From assembly GCA_037783545.1 (NCBI GenBank), contig JBBELK010000213.1, forward strand, positions 1,674,001-1,738,000: a DNA stretch of 64,000 nucleotides. The letters are read 5' to 3'. The notes below the pieces were generated by a model. It was not told the DNA's origin. It was given only the letters and a program-made list of their open reading frames with translations, and did not search any database. The translations under genes were made by a program, and so were the position numbers. Shown piece by piece: positions 49,970 to 63,200 of the stretch. The first letter of the stretch is position 1. The number at the start of each line of letters is the position of its first letter. The DNA comes from Henricia sp. BOLD:AAB3569. Its lineage: Eukaryota > Echinodermata > Asteroidea > Spinulosida > Echinasteridae.

Positions 49970-50229
49970 ACTTTTGTTTTGTCGAGTAAAATATTGTTCT
50001 TCAGTAAACGTTTAAAATTACGCAAACCTGTTAAGCATTCGTCTACGACCATACCACATTGAATACACCGCTTCCCGTCTGATCACCGCAGTTAAGCAAC
50101 GTTGGGCTCGGTCAGTACTTCGGTGGGAGACCACCTGGGAATACCGAGTGTCGCAGGCACTTTTGTTTTGTCGAGTAAAATATTGTTCTTCAGTAAACGT
50201 TTAAAATTACGCAAACCTGTTAAGCATTC

Positions 50230-53200
50230 GTCTACGACCATACCACATTGAATACACCGGTTCCCGTCTGATCACCGCAGTTAAGCAACGTTGGGCTCGG
50301 TCAGTACTTCGGTGGGAGACCACCTGGGAATACCGAGTGTCGTAGGCACTTTTGTTTTGTCGAGTAAAATATTGTTCTTCAGTAAACGTTTAAAATTACG
50401 CAAACCTGTTAAGCATTCGTCTACGACCATACCACATTGAATACACCGGTTCCCGTCTGATCACCGCAGTTAAGCAACGTTGGGCTCGGTCAGTACTTCG
50501 GTGGGAGACCACCTGGGAATACCGAGTGTCGTAGGCACTTTTGTTTTGTCGAGTAAAATATTGTTCTTCAGTAAACGTTTAAAATTACGCAAACCTGTTA
50601 AGCATTCGTCTACGACCATACCACATTGAATACACCGGTTCCCGTCTGATCACCGCAGTTAAGCAACGTTGGGCTCGGTCAGTACTTCGGTGGGAGACCA
50701 CCTGGGAATACCTAGTGTCGTAGGCACTTTTGTTTTGTCGAGTAAAATATTGTTCTTCAGTAAACGTTTCCAATTACGCAAACCTGTTAAGCATTCGTCT
50801 ACGACCATACCACATTGAATACACCGGTTCCCGTCTGATCACTGCAGTTAAGCAACGTTGGGCTCGGTCAGTACTTCGGTGGGAGACCACCTGGGAATAC
50901 CGAGTGTCGTAGGCACTTTTGTTTTGTCGAGTAAAATATTGTTCTTCAGTAAACGTTTAAAATTACGCAAACCTGTTAAGCATTCGTCTACGACCATACC
51001 ACATTGAATACACCGGTTCCCGTCTGATCACCGCAGTTAAGCAACGTTGGGCTCGGTCAGTACTTCGGTGGGAGACCACCTGGGAATACCTAGTGTTGTA
51101 GGCACTTTTGTTTTGTCGAGTAAAATATTGTTCTTCAGTAAACGTTTCTAATTACGCAAACCTGTTAAGCATTCGTCTACGACCATACCACATTGAATAC
51201 ACCGGTTCCCGTCTGATCACCGCAGTTAAGCAATGTTGGGCTCGGTCAGTACTTCGGTGGGAGACCACCTGGGAATACCGAGTGTCGTAGGCACTTTTGT
51301 TTTGTCGAGTAAAATATTGTTCTTCAGTAAACGTTTCCAATTACGCAAACCTGTTAAGCATTCGTCTACGACCATACCACATTGAATACACCGGTTCCCG
51401 TCTGATCACCGCAGTTAAGCAACGTTGGGCTCGGTCAGTACTTCGGTGGGAGACCACCTGGGAATACCGAGTGTCGTAGGCACTTTTGTTTTGTCGAGTA
51501 AAATATTGTTCTTCAGTAAACGTTTAAAATTACGCAAACCTGTTAAGCATTCGTCTACGACCATACCACATTGAATACACCGGTTCCCGTCTGATCACCG
51601 CAGTTAAGCAACGTTGGGCTCGGTCAGTACTTCGGTGGGAGACCACCTGGGAATACCTAGTGTCGTAGGCACTTTTGTTTTGTCGAGTAAAATATTGTTC
51701 TTCAGTAAACGTTTAAAATTACGCAAACCTGTTAAGCATTCGTCTACGACCATACCACATTGAATACACCGGTTCCCGTCTGATCACCGCAGTTAAGCAA
51801 CGTTGGGCTCGGTCAGTTTCTGTGGGAGACCACCTGGGAATACCGAGTGTCGTAGGCACTTTTGTTTTGTCGAGTAAAATATTGTTCTTCAGTAAACGTT
51901 TAAAATTACGCAAACCTGTTAAGCATTCGTCTACGACCATACCACATTGAATACACCGCTTCCCGTCTGATCACCGCAGTTAAGCAACGTTGGGCTCGGT
52001 CAGTACTTCGGTGGGAGACCACCTGGGAATACCGAGTGTCGCAGGCACTTTTGTTTTGTCGAGTAAAATATTGTTCTTCAGTAAACGTTTAAAATTACGC
52101 AAACCTGTTAAGCATTCGTCTACGACCATACCACATTGAATACACCGGTTCCCGTCTGATCACCGCAGTTAAGCAACGTTGGGCTCGGTCAGTACTTCGG
52201 TGGGAGACCACCTAGGAATACCGAGTGTCGTAGGCACTTTTGTTTTGTCGAGTAAAATATTGTTCTTCAGTAAACGTTTAAAATTACGCAAACCTGTTAA
52301 GCATTCGTCTACGACCATACCACATTGAATACACCGGTTCCCGTCTGATCACCGCAGTTAAGCAACGTTGGGCTCGGTCAGTACTTCGGTGGGAGACCAC
52401 CTGGGAATACCGAGTGTCGTAGGCACTTTTGTTTTGTCGAGTAAAATATTGTTCTTCAGTAAACGTTTAAAATTACGCAAACCTGTTAAGCATTCGTCTA
52501 CGACCATACCACATTGAATACACCGGTTCCCGTCTGATCACCGCAGTTAAGCAACGTTGGGCTCGGTCAGTACTTCGGTGGGAGACCACCTGGGAATACC
52601 TAGTGTCGTAGGCACTTTTGTTTTGTCGAGTAAAATATTGTTCTTCAGTAAACGTTTCCAATTACGCAAACCTGTTAAGCATTCGTCTACGACCATACCA
52701 CATTGAATACACCGGTTCCCGTCTGATCACCGCAGTTAAGCAACGTTGGGCTCGGTCAGTACTTCGGTGGGAGACCACCTGGGAATACCGAGTGTCGTAG
52801 GCACTTTTGTTTTGTCGAGTAAAATATTGTTCTTCAGTAAACGTTTAAAATTACGCAAACCTGTTAAGCATTCGTCTACGACCATACCACATTGAATACA
52901 CCGGTTCCCGTCTGATCACCGCAGTTAAGCAACGTTGGGCTCGGTCAGTACTTCGGTGGGAGACCACCTGGGAATACCTAGTGTCGTAGGCACTTTTGTT
53001 TTGTCGAGTAAAATATTGTTCTTCAGTAAACGTTTAAAATTACGCAAACCTGTTAAGCATTCGTCTACGACCATACCACATTGAATACACCGCTTCCCGT
53101 CTGATCACCGCAGTTAAGCAACGTTGGGCTCGGTCAGTACTTCGGTGGGAGACCACCTGGGAATACCGAGTGTCGCAGGCACTTTTGTTTTGTCGAGTAA

Positions 53201-55259
53201 AATATTGTTCTTCAGTAAACGTTTAAAATTACGCAAACCTGTTAAGCATTCGTCTACGACCATACCACATTGAATACACCGGTTCCCGTCTGATCACCGC
53301 AGTTAAGCAACGTTGGGCTCGGTCAGTACTTCGGTGGGAGACCACCTGGGAATACCGAGTGTCGTAGGCACTTTTGTTTTGTCGAGTAAAATATTGTTCT
53401 TCAGTAAACGTTTCCAATTACGCAAACCTGTTAAGCATTCGTCTACGACCATACCACATTGAATACACCGGTTCCCGTCTGATCACCGCAGTTAAGCAAC
53501 GTTGGGCTCGGTCAGTACTTCGGTGGGAGACCACCTGGGAATACCGAGTGTCGTAGGCACTTTTGTTTTGTCGAGTAAAATATTGTTCTTCAGTAAACGT
53601 TTAAAATTACGCAAACCTGTTAAGCATTCGTCTACGACCATACCACATTGAATACACCGGTTCCCGTCTGATCACCGCAGTTAAGCAACGTTGGGCTCGG
53701 TCAGTACTTCGGTGGGAGACCACCTGGGAATACCTAGTGTCGTAGGCACTTTTGTTTTGTCGAGTAAAATATTGTTCTTCAGTAAACGTTTAAAATTACG
53801 CAAACCTGTTAAGCATTCGTCTACGACCATACCACATTGAATACACCGCTTCCCGTCTGATCACCGCAGTTAAGCAACGTTGGGCTCGGTCAGTACTTCG
53901 GTGGGAGACCACCTGGGAATACCGAGTGTCGCAGGCACTTTTGTTTTGTCGAGTAAAATATTGTTCTTCAGTAAACGTTTAAAATTACGCAAACCTGTTA
54001 AGCATTCGTCTACGACCATACCACATTGAATACACCGGTTCCCGTCTGATCACCGCAGTTAAGCAACGTTGGGCTCGGTCAGTACTTCGGTGGGAGACCA
54101 CCTGGGAATACCGAGTGTCGTAGGCACTTTTGTTTTGTCGAGTAAAATATTGTTCTTCAGTAAACGTTTAAAATTACGCAAACCTGTTAAGCATTCGTCT
54201 ACGACCATACCACATTGAATACACCGGTTCCCGTCTGATCACCGCAGTTAAGCAACGTTGGGCTCGGTCAGTACTTCGGTGGGAGACCACCTGGGAATAC
54301 CGAGTGTCGTAGGCACTTTTGTTTTGTCGAGTAAAATATTGTTCTTCAGTAAACGTTTAAAATTACGCAAACCTGTTAAGCATTCGTCTACGACCATACC
54401 ACATTGAATACACCGGTTCCCGTCTGATCACCGCAGTTAAGCAACGTTGGGCTCGGTCAGTACTTCGGTGGGAGACCACCTGGGAATACCTAGTGTCGTA
54501 GGCACTTTTGTTTTGTCGAGTAAAATATTGTTCTTCAGTAAACGTTTCCAATTACGCAAACCTGTTAAGCATTCGTCTACGACCATACCACATTGAATAC
54601 ACCGGTTCCCGTCTGATCACTGCAGTTAAGCAACGTTGGGCTCGGTCAGTACTTCGGTGGGAGACCACCTGGGAATACCGAGTGTCGTAGGCACTTTTGT
54701 TTTGTCGAGTAAAATATTGTTCTTCAGTAAACGTTTAAAATTACGCAAACCTGTTAAGCATTCGTCTACGACCATACCACATTGAATACACCGGTTCCCG
54801 TCTGATCACCGCAGTTAAGCAACGTTGGGCTCGGTCAGTACTTCGGTGGGAGACCACCTGGGAATACCTAGTGTTGTAGGCACTTTTGTTTTGTCGAGTA
54901 AAATATTGTTCTTCAGTAAACGTTTCTAATTACGCAAACCTGTTAAGCATTCGTCTACGACCATACCACATTGAATACACCGGTTCCCGTCTGATCACCG
55001 CAGTTAAGCAACGTTGGGCTCGGTCAGTACTTCGGTGGGAGACCACCTGGGAATACCTAGTGTCGTAGGCACTTTTGTTTTGTCGAGTAAAATATTGTTC
55101 TTCAGTAAACGTTTCCAATTACGCAAACCTGTTAAGCATTCGTCTACGACCATACCACATTGAATACACCGGTTCCCGTCTGATCACCGCAGTTAAGAAA
55201 CGTTGGGCTCGGTCAGTACTTCGGTGGGAGACCACCTTGGAATACCGAGTGTCGTAGGC
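50230..55259 (+). rRNA. 5S rRNA genes 267-293 (27 tandem copies)
   Basis: Starts: 50230, 50419, 50608, 50797, 50986, 51175, 51364, 51553, 51742, 51929, 52118, 52307, 52496, 52685, 52874, 53063, 53252, 53441, 53630, 53819, 54008, 54197, 54386, 54575, 54764, 54953 and 55142. This block repeats the order of variants seen from 35,139 on: C47T at 50797, C60T at 51175, deletion at 51742, G31C/T114C at 51929, 53063 and 53819, G97A at 52118, C47T at 54575. Gene 55142 adds a private C57A to the shared G97T. Confidence 0.97.
51742..51857 (+). pseudogene. Box C deletion 5S copy 7
   Basis: Same allele. It corresponds to copy 3 in the large duplication (offset 15,091). Confidence 0.7.
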
Positions 55260-55330
55260 ACTTTTGTTTTGTCGAGTAAAATATTGTTCTTCAGTAAACG
55301 TTTAAAATTACGCAAACCTGTTAAGCATTC

Positions 55331-58300
55331 GTCTACGACCATACCACATTGAATACACCGGTTCCCGTCTGATCACCGCAGTTAAGCAACGTTGGGCTCG
55401 GTCAGTACTTCGGTGGGAGACCACCTGGGAATACCTAGTGTCGTAGGCACTTTTGTTTTGTCGAGTAAAATATTGTTCTTCAGTAAACGTTTAAAATTAC
55501 GCAAACCTGTTAAGCATTCGTCTACGACCATACCACATTGAATACACCGGTTCCCGTCTGATCACTGCAGTTAAGCAACGTTGGGCTCGGTCAGTACTTC
55601 GGTGGGAGACCACCTGGGAATACCGAGTGTCGTAGGCACTTTTGTTTTGTCGAGTAAAATATTGTTCTTCAGTAAACGTTTAAAATTACGCAAACCTGTT
55701 AAGCATTCGTCTACGACCATACCACATTGAATACACCGGTTCCCGTCTGATCACCGCAGTTAAGCAACGTTGGGCTCGGTCAGTACTTCGGTGGGAGACC
55801 ACCTGGGAATACCTAGTGTTGTAGGCACTTTTGTTTTGTCGAGTAAAATATTGTTCTTCAGTAAACGTTTCTAATTACGCAAACCTGTTAAGCATTCGTC
55901 TACGACCATACCACATTGAATACACCGGTTCCCGTCTGATCACCGCAGTTAAGCAACGTTGGGCTCGGTCAGTACTTCGGTGGGAGACCACCTGGGAATA
56001 CCTAGTGTCGTAGGCACTTTTGTTTTGTCGAGTAAAATATTGTTCTTCAGTAAACGTTTCCAATTACGCAAACCTGTTAAGCATTCGTCTACGACCATAC
56101 CACATTGAATACACCGGTTCCCGTCTGATCACCGCAGTTAAGCAACGTTGGGCTCGGTCAGTACTTCGGTGGGAGACCACCTTGGAATACCGAGTGTCGT
56201 AGGCACTTTTGTTTTGTCGAGTAAAATATTGTTCTTCAGTAAACGTTTAAAATTACGCAAACCTGTTAAGCATTCGTCTACGACCATACCACATTGAATA
56301 CACCGGTTCCCGTCTGATCACCGCAGTTAAGCAACGTTGGGCTCGGTCAGTACTTCGGTGGGAGACCACCTGGGAATACCTAGTGTCGTAGGCACTTTTG
56401 TTTTGTCGAGTAAAATATTGTTCTTCAGTAAACGTTTAAAATTACGCAAACCTGTTAAGCATTCGTCTACGACCATACCACATTGAATACACCGGTTCCC
56501 GTCTGATCACCGCAGTTAAGCAACGTTGGGCTCGGTCAGTACTTCGGTGGGAGACCACCTGGGAATACCGAGTGTCGTAGGCACTTTTGTTTTTAGTAAA
56601 ATATTGTTCTTCAGTAAACGTTTAAAATTACGCAAACCTGTTAAGCATTCGTCTACGACCATATCACATTGAATACACCGGTTCCCGTCTGATCACCGCA
56701 GTTAAGCAACATTGGGCTCGGTCAGTACTTCGGTGGGAGACCACCTGGGAATACCGAGTGTCGTAGGCACTTTTGTTTTGTCGAGTAAAATATTGTTCTT
56801 CAGTAAACGTTTAAAATTACGCAAACCTGTTAAGCATTCGTCTACGACCATACCACATTGAATACACCGGTTCCCGTCTGATCACCGCAGTTAAGCAACG
56901 TTGGGCTCGGTCAGTACTTCGGTGGGAGACCACCTGGGAATACCTAGTGTCGTACGCACTTTTGTTTTGTCGAGTAAAATATTGTTCTTCAGTAAACGTT
57001 TCCAATTACGCAAACCTGTTAAGCATTCGTCTACGACCATACCACATTGAATACACCGGTTCCCGTCTGATCACCGCAGTTAAGCAACGTTGGGCTCGGT
57101 CAGTACTTCGGTGGGAGACCACCTGGGAATACCGAGTGTCGTAGGCACTTTTGTTTTGTCGAGTAAAATATTGTTCTTCAGTAAACGTTTAAAATTACGC
57201 AAACCTGTTAAGCATTCGTCTACGACCATACCACATTGAATACACCGGTTCCCGTCTGATCACCGCAGTTAAGCAACGTTGGGCTCGGTCAGTACTTCGG
57301 TGGGAGACCACCTGGGAATACCGAGTGTCGTAGGCACTTTTGTTTTTAGTAAAATATTGTTCTTCAGTAAACGTTTACAATTACGCAAACCTGTTAAGCA
57401 TTCGTCTACGACCATACCACATTGAATACACCGGTTCCCGTCTGATCACCGCAGTTAAGCAACGTTGGGCTCGGTCAGTACTTCGGTGGGAGACCACCTG
57501 GGAATACCGAGTGTCGTAGGCACTTTTGTTTTGTCGAGTAAAATATTGTTCTTCAGTAAACGTTTAAAATTACGCAAACCTGTTAAGCATTCGTCTACGA
57601 CCATACCACATTGAATACACCGGTTCCCGTCTGATCACCGCAGTTAAGCAACGTTGGGCTCGGTCAGTACTTCGGTGGGAGACCACCTGGGAATACCGAG
57701 TGTCGTAGGCACTTTTGTTTTGTCGAGTAAAATATTGTTCTTCAGTAAACGTTTAAAATTACGCAAACCTGTTAAGCATTCGTCTACGACCATACCACAT
57801 TGAATACACCGGTTCCCGTCTGATCACCGCAGTTAAGCAACGTTGGGCTCGGTCAGTACTTCGGTGGGAGACCACCTGGGAATACCGAGTGTCGTAGGCA
57901 CTTTTGTTTTTAGTAAAATATTGTTCTTCAGTAAACGTTTAAAATTACGCAAACCTGTTAAGCATTCGTCTACGACCATACCACATTGAATACACCGGTT
58001 CCCGTCTGATCACCGCAGTTAAGCAACGTTGGGCTCGGTCAGTACTTCGGTGGGAGACCACCTGGGAATACCGAGTGTCGTAGGCACTTTTGTTTTGTCG
58101 AGTAAAATATTGTTCTTCAGTAAACGTTTAAAATTACGCAAACCTGTTAAGCATTCGTCTACGACCATACCACATTGAATACACCGGTTCCCGTCTGATC
58201 ACCGCAGTTAAGCAACGTTGGGCTCGGTCAGTACTTTGGTGGGAGACCACCTGGGAATACCTAGTGTCGTAGGCACTTTTGTTTTGTCGAGTAAAATATT

Positions 58301-60164
58301 GTTCTTCAGTAAACGTTTCCAATTACGCAAACCTGTTAAGCATTCGTCTACGACCATACCACATTGAATACACCGGTTCCCGTCTGATCACCGCAGTTAA
58401 GCAACGTTGGGCTCGGTCAGTACTTCGGTGGGAGACCACCTGGGAATACCGAGTGTCGTAGGCACTTTTGTTTTGTCGAGTAAAATATTGTTCTTCAGTA
58501 AACGTTTAAAATTACGCAAACCTGTTAAGCATTCGTCTACGACCATACCACATTGAATACACCGGTTCCCGTCTGATCACCGCAGTTAAGCAACGTTGGG
58601 CTCGGTCAGTACTTCGGTGGGAGACCACCTGGGAATACCTAGTGTCGTAGGCACTTTTGTTTTGTCGAGTAAAATATTGTTCTTCAGTAAACGTTTAAAA
58701 TTACGCAAACCTGTTAAGCATTCGTCTACGACCATACCACATTGAATACACCGGTTCCCGTCTGATCACCGCAGTTAAGCAACGTTGGGCTCGGTCAGTA
58801 CTTCGGTGGGAGACCACCTGGGAATACCGAGTGTCGTAGGCACTTTTGTTTTGTCGAGTAAAATATTGTTCTTCAGTAAACGTTTAAAATTACGCAAACC
58901 TGTTAAGCATTCGTCTACGACCATACCACATTGAATACACCGGTTCTCGTCTGATCACCGCAGTTAAGCAACGTTGGGCTCGGTCAGTACTTCGGTGGGA
59001 GACCACCTGGGAATACCTAGTGTCGTAGGCACTTTTGTTTTGTCGAGTAAAATATTGTTCTTCAGTAAACGTTTAAAATTACGCAAACCTGTTAAGCATT
59101 CGTCTACGACCATACCACATTGAATACACCGGTTCCCGTCTGATCACCGCAGTTAAGCAACGTTGGGCTCGGTCAGTACTTCGGTGGGAGACCACCTGGG
59201 AATACCTAGTGTCGTAGGCACTTTTGTTTTGTCGAGTAAAATATTGTTCTTCAGTAAACGTTTAAAATTACGCAAACCTGTTAAGCATTCGTCTACGACC
59301 ATACCACATTGAATACACCGGTTCCCGTCTGATCACCGCAGTTAAGCAACGTTGGGCTCGGTCAGTACTTCGGTGGGAGACCACCTGGGAATACCGAGTG
59401 TCGTAGGCACTTTTGTTTTGTCGAGTAAAATATTGTTCTTCAGTAAACGTTTAAAATTACGCAAACCTGTTAAGCATTCGTCTACGACCATACCACATTG
59501 AATACACCGGTTCCCGTCTGATCACCGCAGTTAAGCAACGTTGGGCTCGGTCAGTACTTCGGTGGGAGACCACCTGGGAATACATAGTGTCGTAGGCACT
59601 TTTGTTTTGTCGAGTAAAATATTGTTCTTCAGTAAACGTTTCCAATTACGCAAACCTGTTAAGCATTCGTCTACGACCATACCACATTGAATACACCGGT
59701 TCCCGTCTGATCACCGCAGTTAAGCAACGTTGGGCTCGGTCAGTACTTCGATGGGAGACCACCTGGGAATACCGAGTGTCATAGGCACTTTTGTTTTGTC
59801 GAGTAAAATATTGTTCTTCAGTAAACGTTTAAAATTACGCAAACCTGTTAAGCATTCGTCTACGACCATACCACATTGAATACATCGGTTCCCGTCTGAT
59901 CACCGCAGTTAAGCAACGTTGGGCTCGGTCAGTACTTCGGTGGGAGACCACCTGGGAATACCTAGTGTCGTAGGCACTTTTGTTTTGTCGAGTAAAATAT
60001 TGTTCTTCAGTAAACGTTTCCAATTACGCAAACCTGTTAAGCATTCGTCTACGACCATACCACATTGAATACACCGGTTCCCGTCTGATCACCGCAGTTA
60101 AGCAACGTTGGGCTCGGTCAGTACTTCGGTGGGAGACCACCTGGGAATACCTAGTGTCGTAGGC
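55331..60164 (+). rRNA. 5S rRNA genes 294-319 (26 tandem copies)
   Basis: Starts: 55331, 55520, 55709, 55898, 56087, 56276, 56465, 56651, 56840, 57029, 57218, 57404, 57593, 57782, 57968, 58157, 58346, 58535, 58724, 58913, 59102, 59291, 59480, 59669, 59858 and 60047. Gene 55520 has C47T; 56087 has G97T; 56651 has C14T/G61A; 56840 has G116C; 58157 has C81T; 58913 has C35T; 59480 has C105A/G106T; 59669 has G83A/G113A; 59858 has C29T. Confidence 0.97.
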
Positions 60165-60235
60165 ACTTTTGTTTTGTCGAGTAAAATATTGTTCTTCAGT
60201 AAACGTTTCCAATTACGCAAACCTGTTAAGCATTC

Positions 60236-63200
60236 GTCTACGACCATACCACATTGAATACACCGGTTCCCGTCTGATCACCGCAGTTAAGCAACGTTGG
60301 GCTCGGTCAGTACTTCGGTGGGAGACCACCTGGGAATACCGAGTGTCGTAGGCACTTTTGTTTTGTCGAGTAAAATATTGTTCTTCAGTAAACGTTTAAA
60401 ATTACGCAAACCTGTTAAGCATTCGTCTACGACCATACCACATTGAATACACCGGTTCCCGTCTGATCACCGCAGTTAAGCAACGTTGGGCTCGGTCAGT
60501 ACTTCGGTGGGAGACCACCTGGGAATACCTAGTGTGGTAGGCACTTTTGTTTTGTCGAGTAAAATATTGTTCTTCAGTAAACGTTTCTAATTACGCAAAC
60601 CTGTTAAGCATTCGTCTACTACCATACCACATTGAATACACCGGTTCCCGTCTGATCACCGCAGTTAAGTAACGCTGGGCTCGGTCAGTTTCTGTGGGAG
60701 ACCACCTGGGAATACCGAGTGTCGTAGGCACTTTTGTTTTGTCGAGTAAAATATTGTTCTTCAGTAAACGTTTAAAATTACGCAAACCTGTTAAGCATTC
60801 GTCTACGACCATACCACATTGAATACACCGCTTCCCGTCTGATCACCGCAGTTAAGCAACGTTGGGCTCGGTCAGTACTTCGGTGGGAGACCACCTGGGA
60901 ATACCGAGTGTCGTAGGCACTTTTGTTTTGTCGAGTAAAATATTGTTCTTCAGTAAACGTTTAAAATTACGCAAACCTGTTAAGCATTCGTCTACGACCA
61001 TACCACATTGAATACACCGGTTCCCGTCTGATCACCGCAGTTAAGCAACGTTGGGCTCGGTCAGTACTTCGGTGGGAGACCACCTGGGAATACCGAGTGT
61101 CGTAGGCACTTTTGTTTTGTCGAGTAAAATATTGTTCTTCAGTAAACGTTTAAAATTACGCAAACCTGTTAAGCATTCGTCTACGACCATACCACATTGA
61201 ATACACCGGTTCCCGTCTGATCACCGCAGTTAAGCAACGTTGGGCTCGGTCAGTACTTCGGTGGGAGACCACCTGGGAATACCTAGTGTCGTAGGCACTT
61301 TTGTTTTGTCGAGTAAAATATTGTTCTTCAGTAAACGTTTCCAATTACGCAAACCTGTTAAGCATTCGTCTACGACCATACCACATTGAATACACCGGTT
61401 CCCGTCTGATCACTGCAGTTAAGCAACGTTGGGCTCGGTCAGTACTTCGGTGGGAGACCACCTGGGAATACCGAGTGTCGTAGGCACTTTTGTTTTGTCG
61501 AGTAAAATATTGTTCTTCAGTAAACGTTTAAAATTACGCAAACCTGTTAAGCATTCGTCTACGACCATACCACATTGAATACACCGGTTCCCGTCTGATC
61601 ACCGCAGTTAAGCAACGTTGGGCTCGGTCAGTACTTCGGTGGGAGACCACCTGGGAATACCTAGTGTTGTAGGCACTTTTGTTTTGTCGAGTAAAATATT
61701 GTTCTTCAGTAAACGTTTCTAATTACGCAAACCTGTTAAGCATTCGTCTACGACCATACCACATTGAATACACCGGTTCCCGTCTGATCACCGCAGTTAA
61801 GCAACGTTGGGCTCGGTCAGTACTTCGGTGGGAGACCACCTGGGAATACCTAGTGTCGTAGGCACTTTTGTTTTGTCGAGTAAAATATTGTTCTTCAGTA
61901 AACGTTTCCAATTACGCAAACCTGTTAAGCATTCGTCTACGACCATACCACATTGAATACACCGGTTCCCGTCTGATCACCGCAGTTAAGCAACGTTGGG
62001 CTCGGTCAGTACTTCGGTGGGAGACCACCTGGGAATACCGAGTGTCGTAGGCACTTTTGTTTTGTCGAGTAAAATATTGTTCTTCAGTAAACGTTTAAAA
62101 TTACGCAAACCTGTTAAGCATTCGTCTACGACCATACCACATTGAATACACCGGTTCCCGTCTGATCACCGCAGTTAAGCAACGTTGGGCTCGGTCAGTA
62201 CTTCGGTGGGAGACCACCTGGGAATACCTAGTGTCGTAGGCACTTTTGTTTTGTCGAGTAAAATATTGTTCTTCAGTAAACGTTTAAAATTACGCAAACC
62301 TGTTAAGCATTCGTCTACGACCATACCACATTGAATACACCGGTTCCCGTCTGATCACCGCAGTTAAGCAACGTTGGGCTCGGTCAGTACTTCGGTGGGA
62401 GACCACCTGGGAATACCGAGTGTCGTAGGCACTTTTGTTTTTAGTAAAATTTTGTTCTTCAGTAAACGTTTAAAATTACGCAAACCTGTTAAGCATTCGT
62501 ATACGACCATACCACATTGAATACACCGGTTCCCGTCTGATCACCGCAGTTAAGCAACGTTGGGCTCGGTCAGTACTTCGGTGGGAGACCACCTGGGAAT
62601 ACCGAGTGTCATAGGCACTTTTGTTTTGTCGAGTAAAATATTGTTCTTCAGTAAACGTTTAAAATTACGCAAACCTGTTAAGCATTCGTCTACGACCATA
62701 CCACATTGAATACACCGGTTCCCGTCTGATCACCGCAGTTAAGCAACGTTGGGCTCGGTCAGTACTTCGGTGGGAGACCACCTGGGAATACCTAGTGTCG
62801 TAGGCACTTTTGTTTTGTCGAGTAAAATATTGTTCTTCAGTAAACGTTTCCAATTACGCAAACCTGTTAAGCATTCGTCTACGACCATACCACATTGAAT
62901 ACACCGGTTCCCGTCTGATCACCGCAGTTAAGCAACGTTGGGCTCGGTCAGTACTTCGGTGGGAGACCACCTGGGAATACCTAGTGTCGTAGGCACTTTT
63001 GTTTTGTCGAGTAAAATATTGTTCTTCAGTAAACGTTTCCAATTACGCAAACCTGTTAAGCATTCGTCTACGACCATACCACATTGAATACACCGGTTCC
63101 CGTCTGATCACCGCAGTTAAGCAACGTTGGGCTCGGTCAGTACTTCGGTGGGAGACCACCTGGGAATACCGAGTGTCGTAGGCACTTTTGTTTTGTCGAG

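Larger units (their letters stand above)
45134..50158 (+). rRNA. 5S rRNA genes 240-266 (27 tandem copies)
   Basis: Starts: 45134, 45323, 45509, 45698, 45887, 46076, 46265, 46454, 46643, 46832, 47021, 47210, 47399, 47588, 47777, 47966, 48155, 48342, 48531, 48720, 48909, 49098, 49287, 49476, 49665, 49854 and 50041. Gene 45509 has C17T; 46265 and 46454 are two adjacent G31C/T114C genes, the only such pair; 47399, 48342 and 50041 are the same class; 47021 has G87C; 47966 and 49665 have G97C; 49098 has C47T; 48155 and 49854 carry the deletion. Confidence 0.97.
49212..58236. repeat. Large segmental duplication, copy B (about 9.0 kb)
   Basis: Partner of copy A. It lacks the equivalent of the unit at 38,728. 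Private differences seen include G97C in gene 49665, C57A in gene 55142, and GTAAAA instead of ATAAAA in the spacer before gene 56651. Confidence 0.88.
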
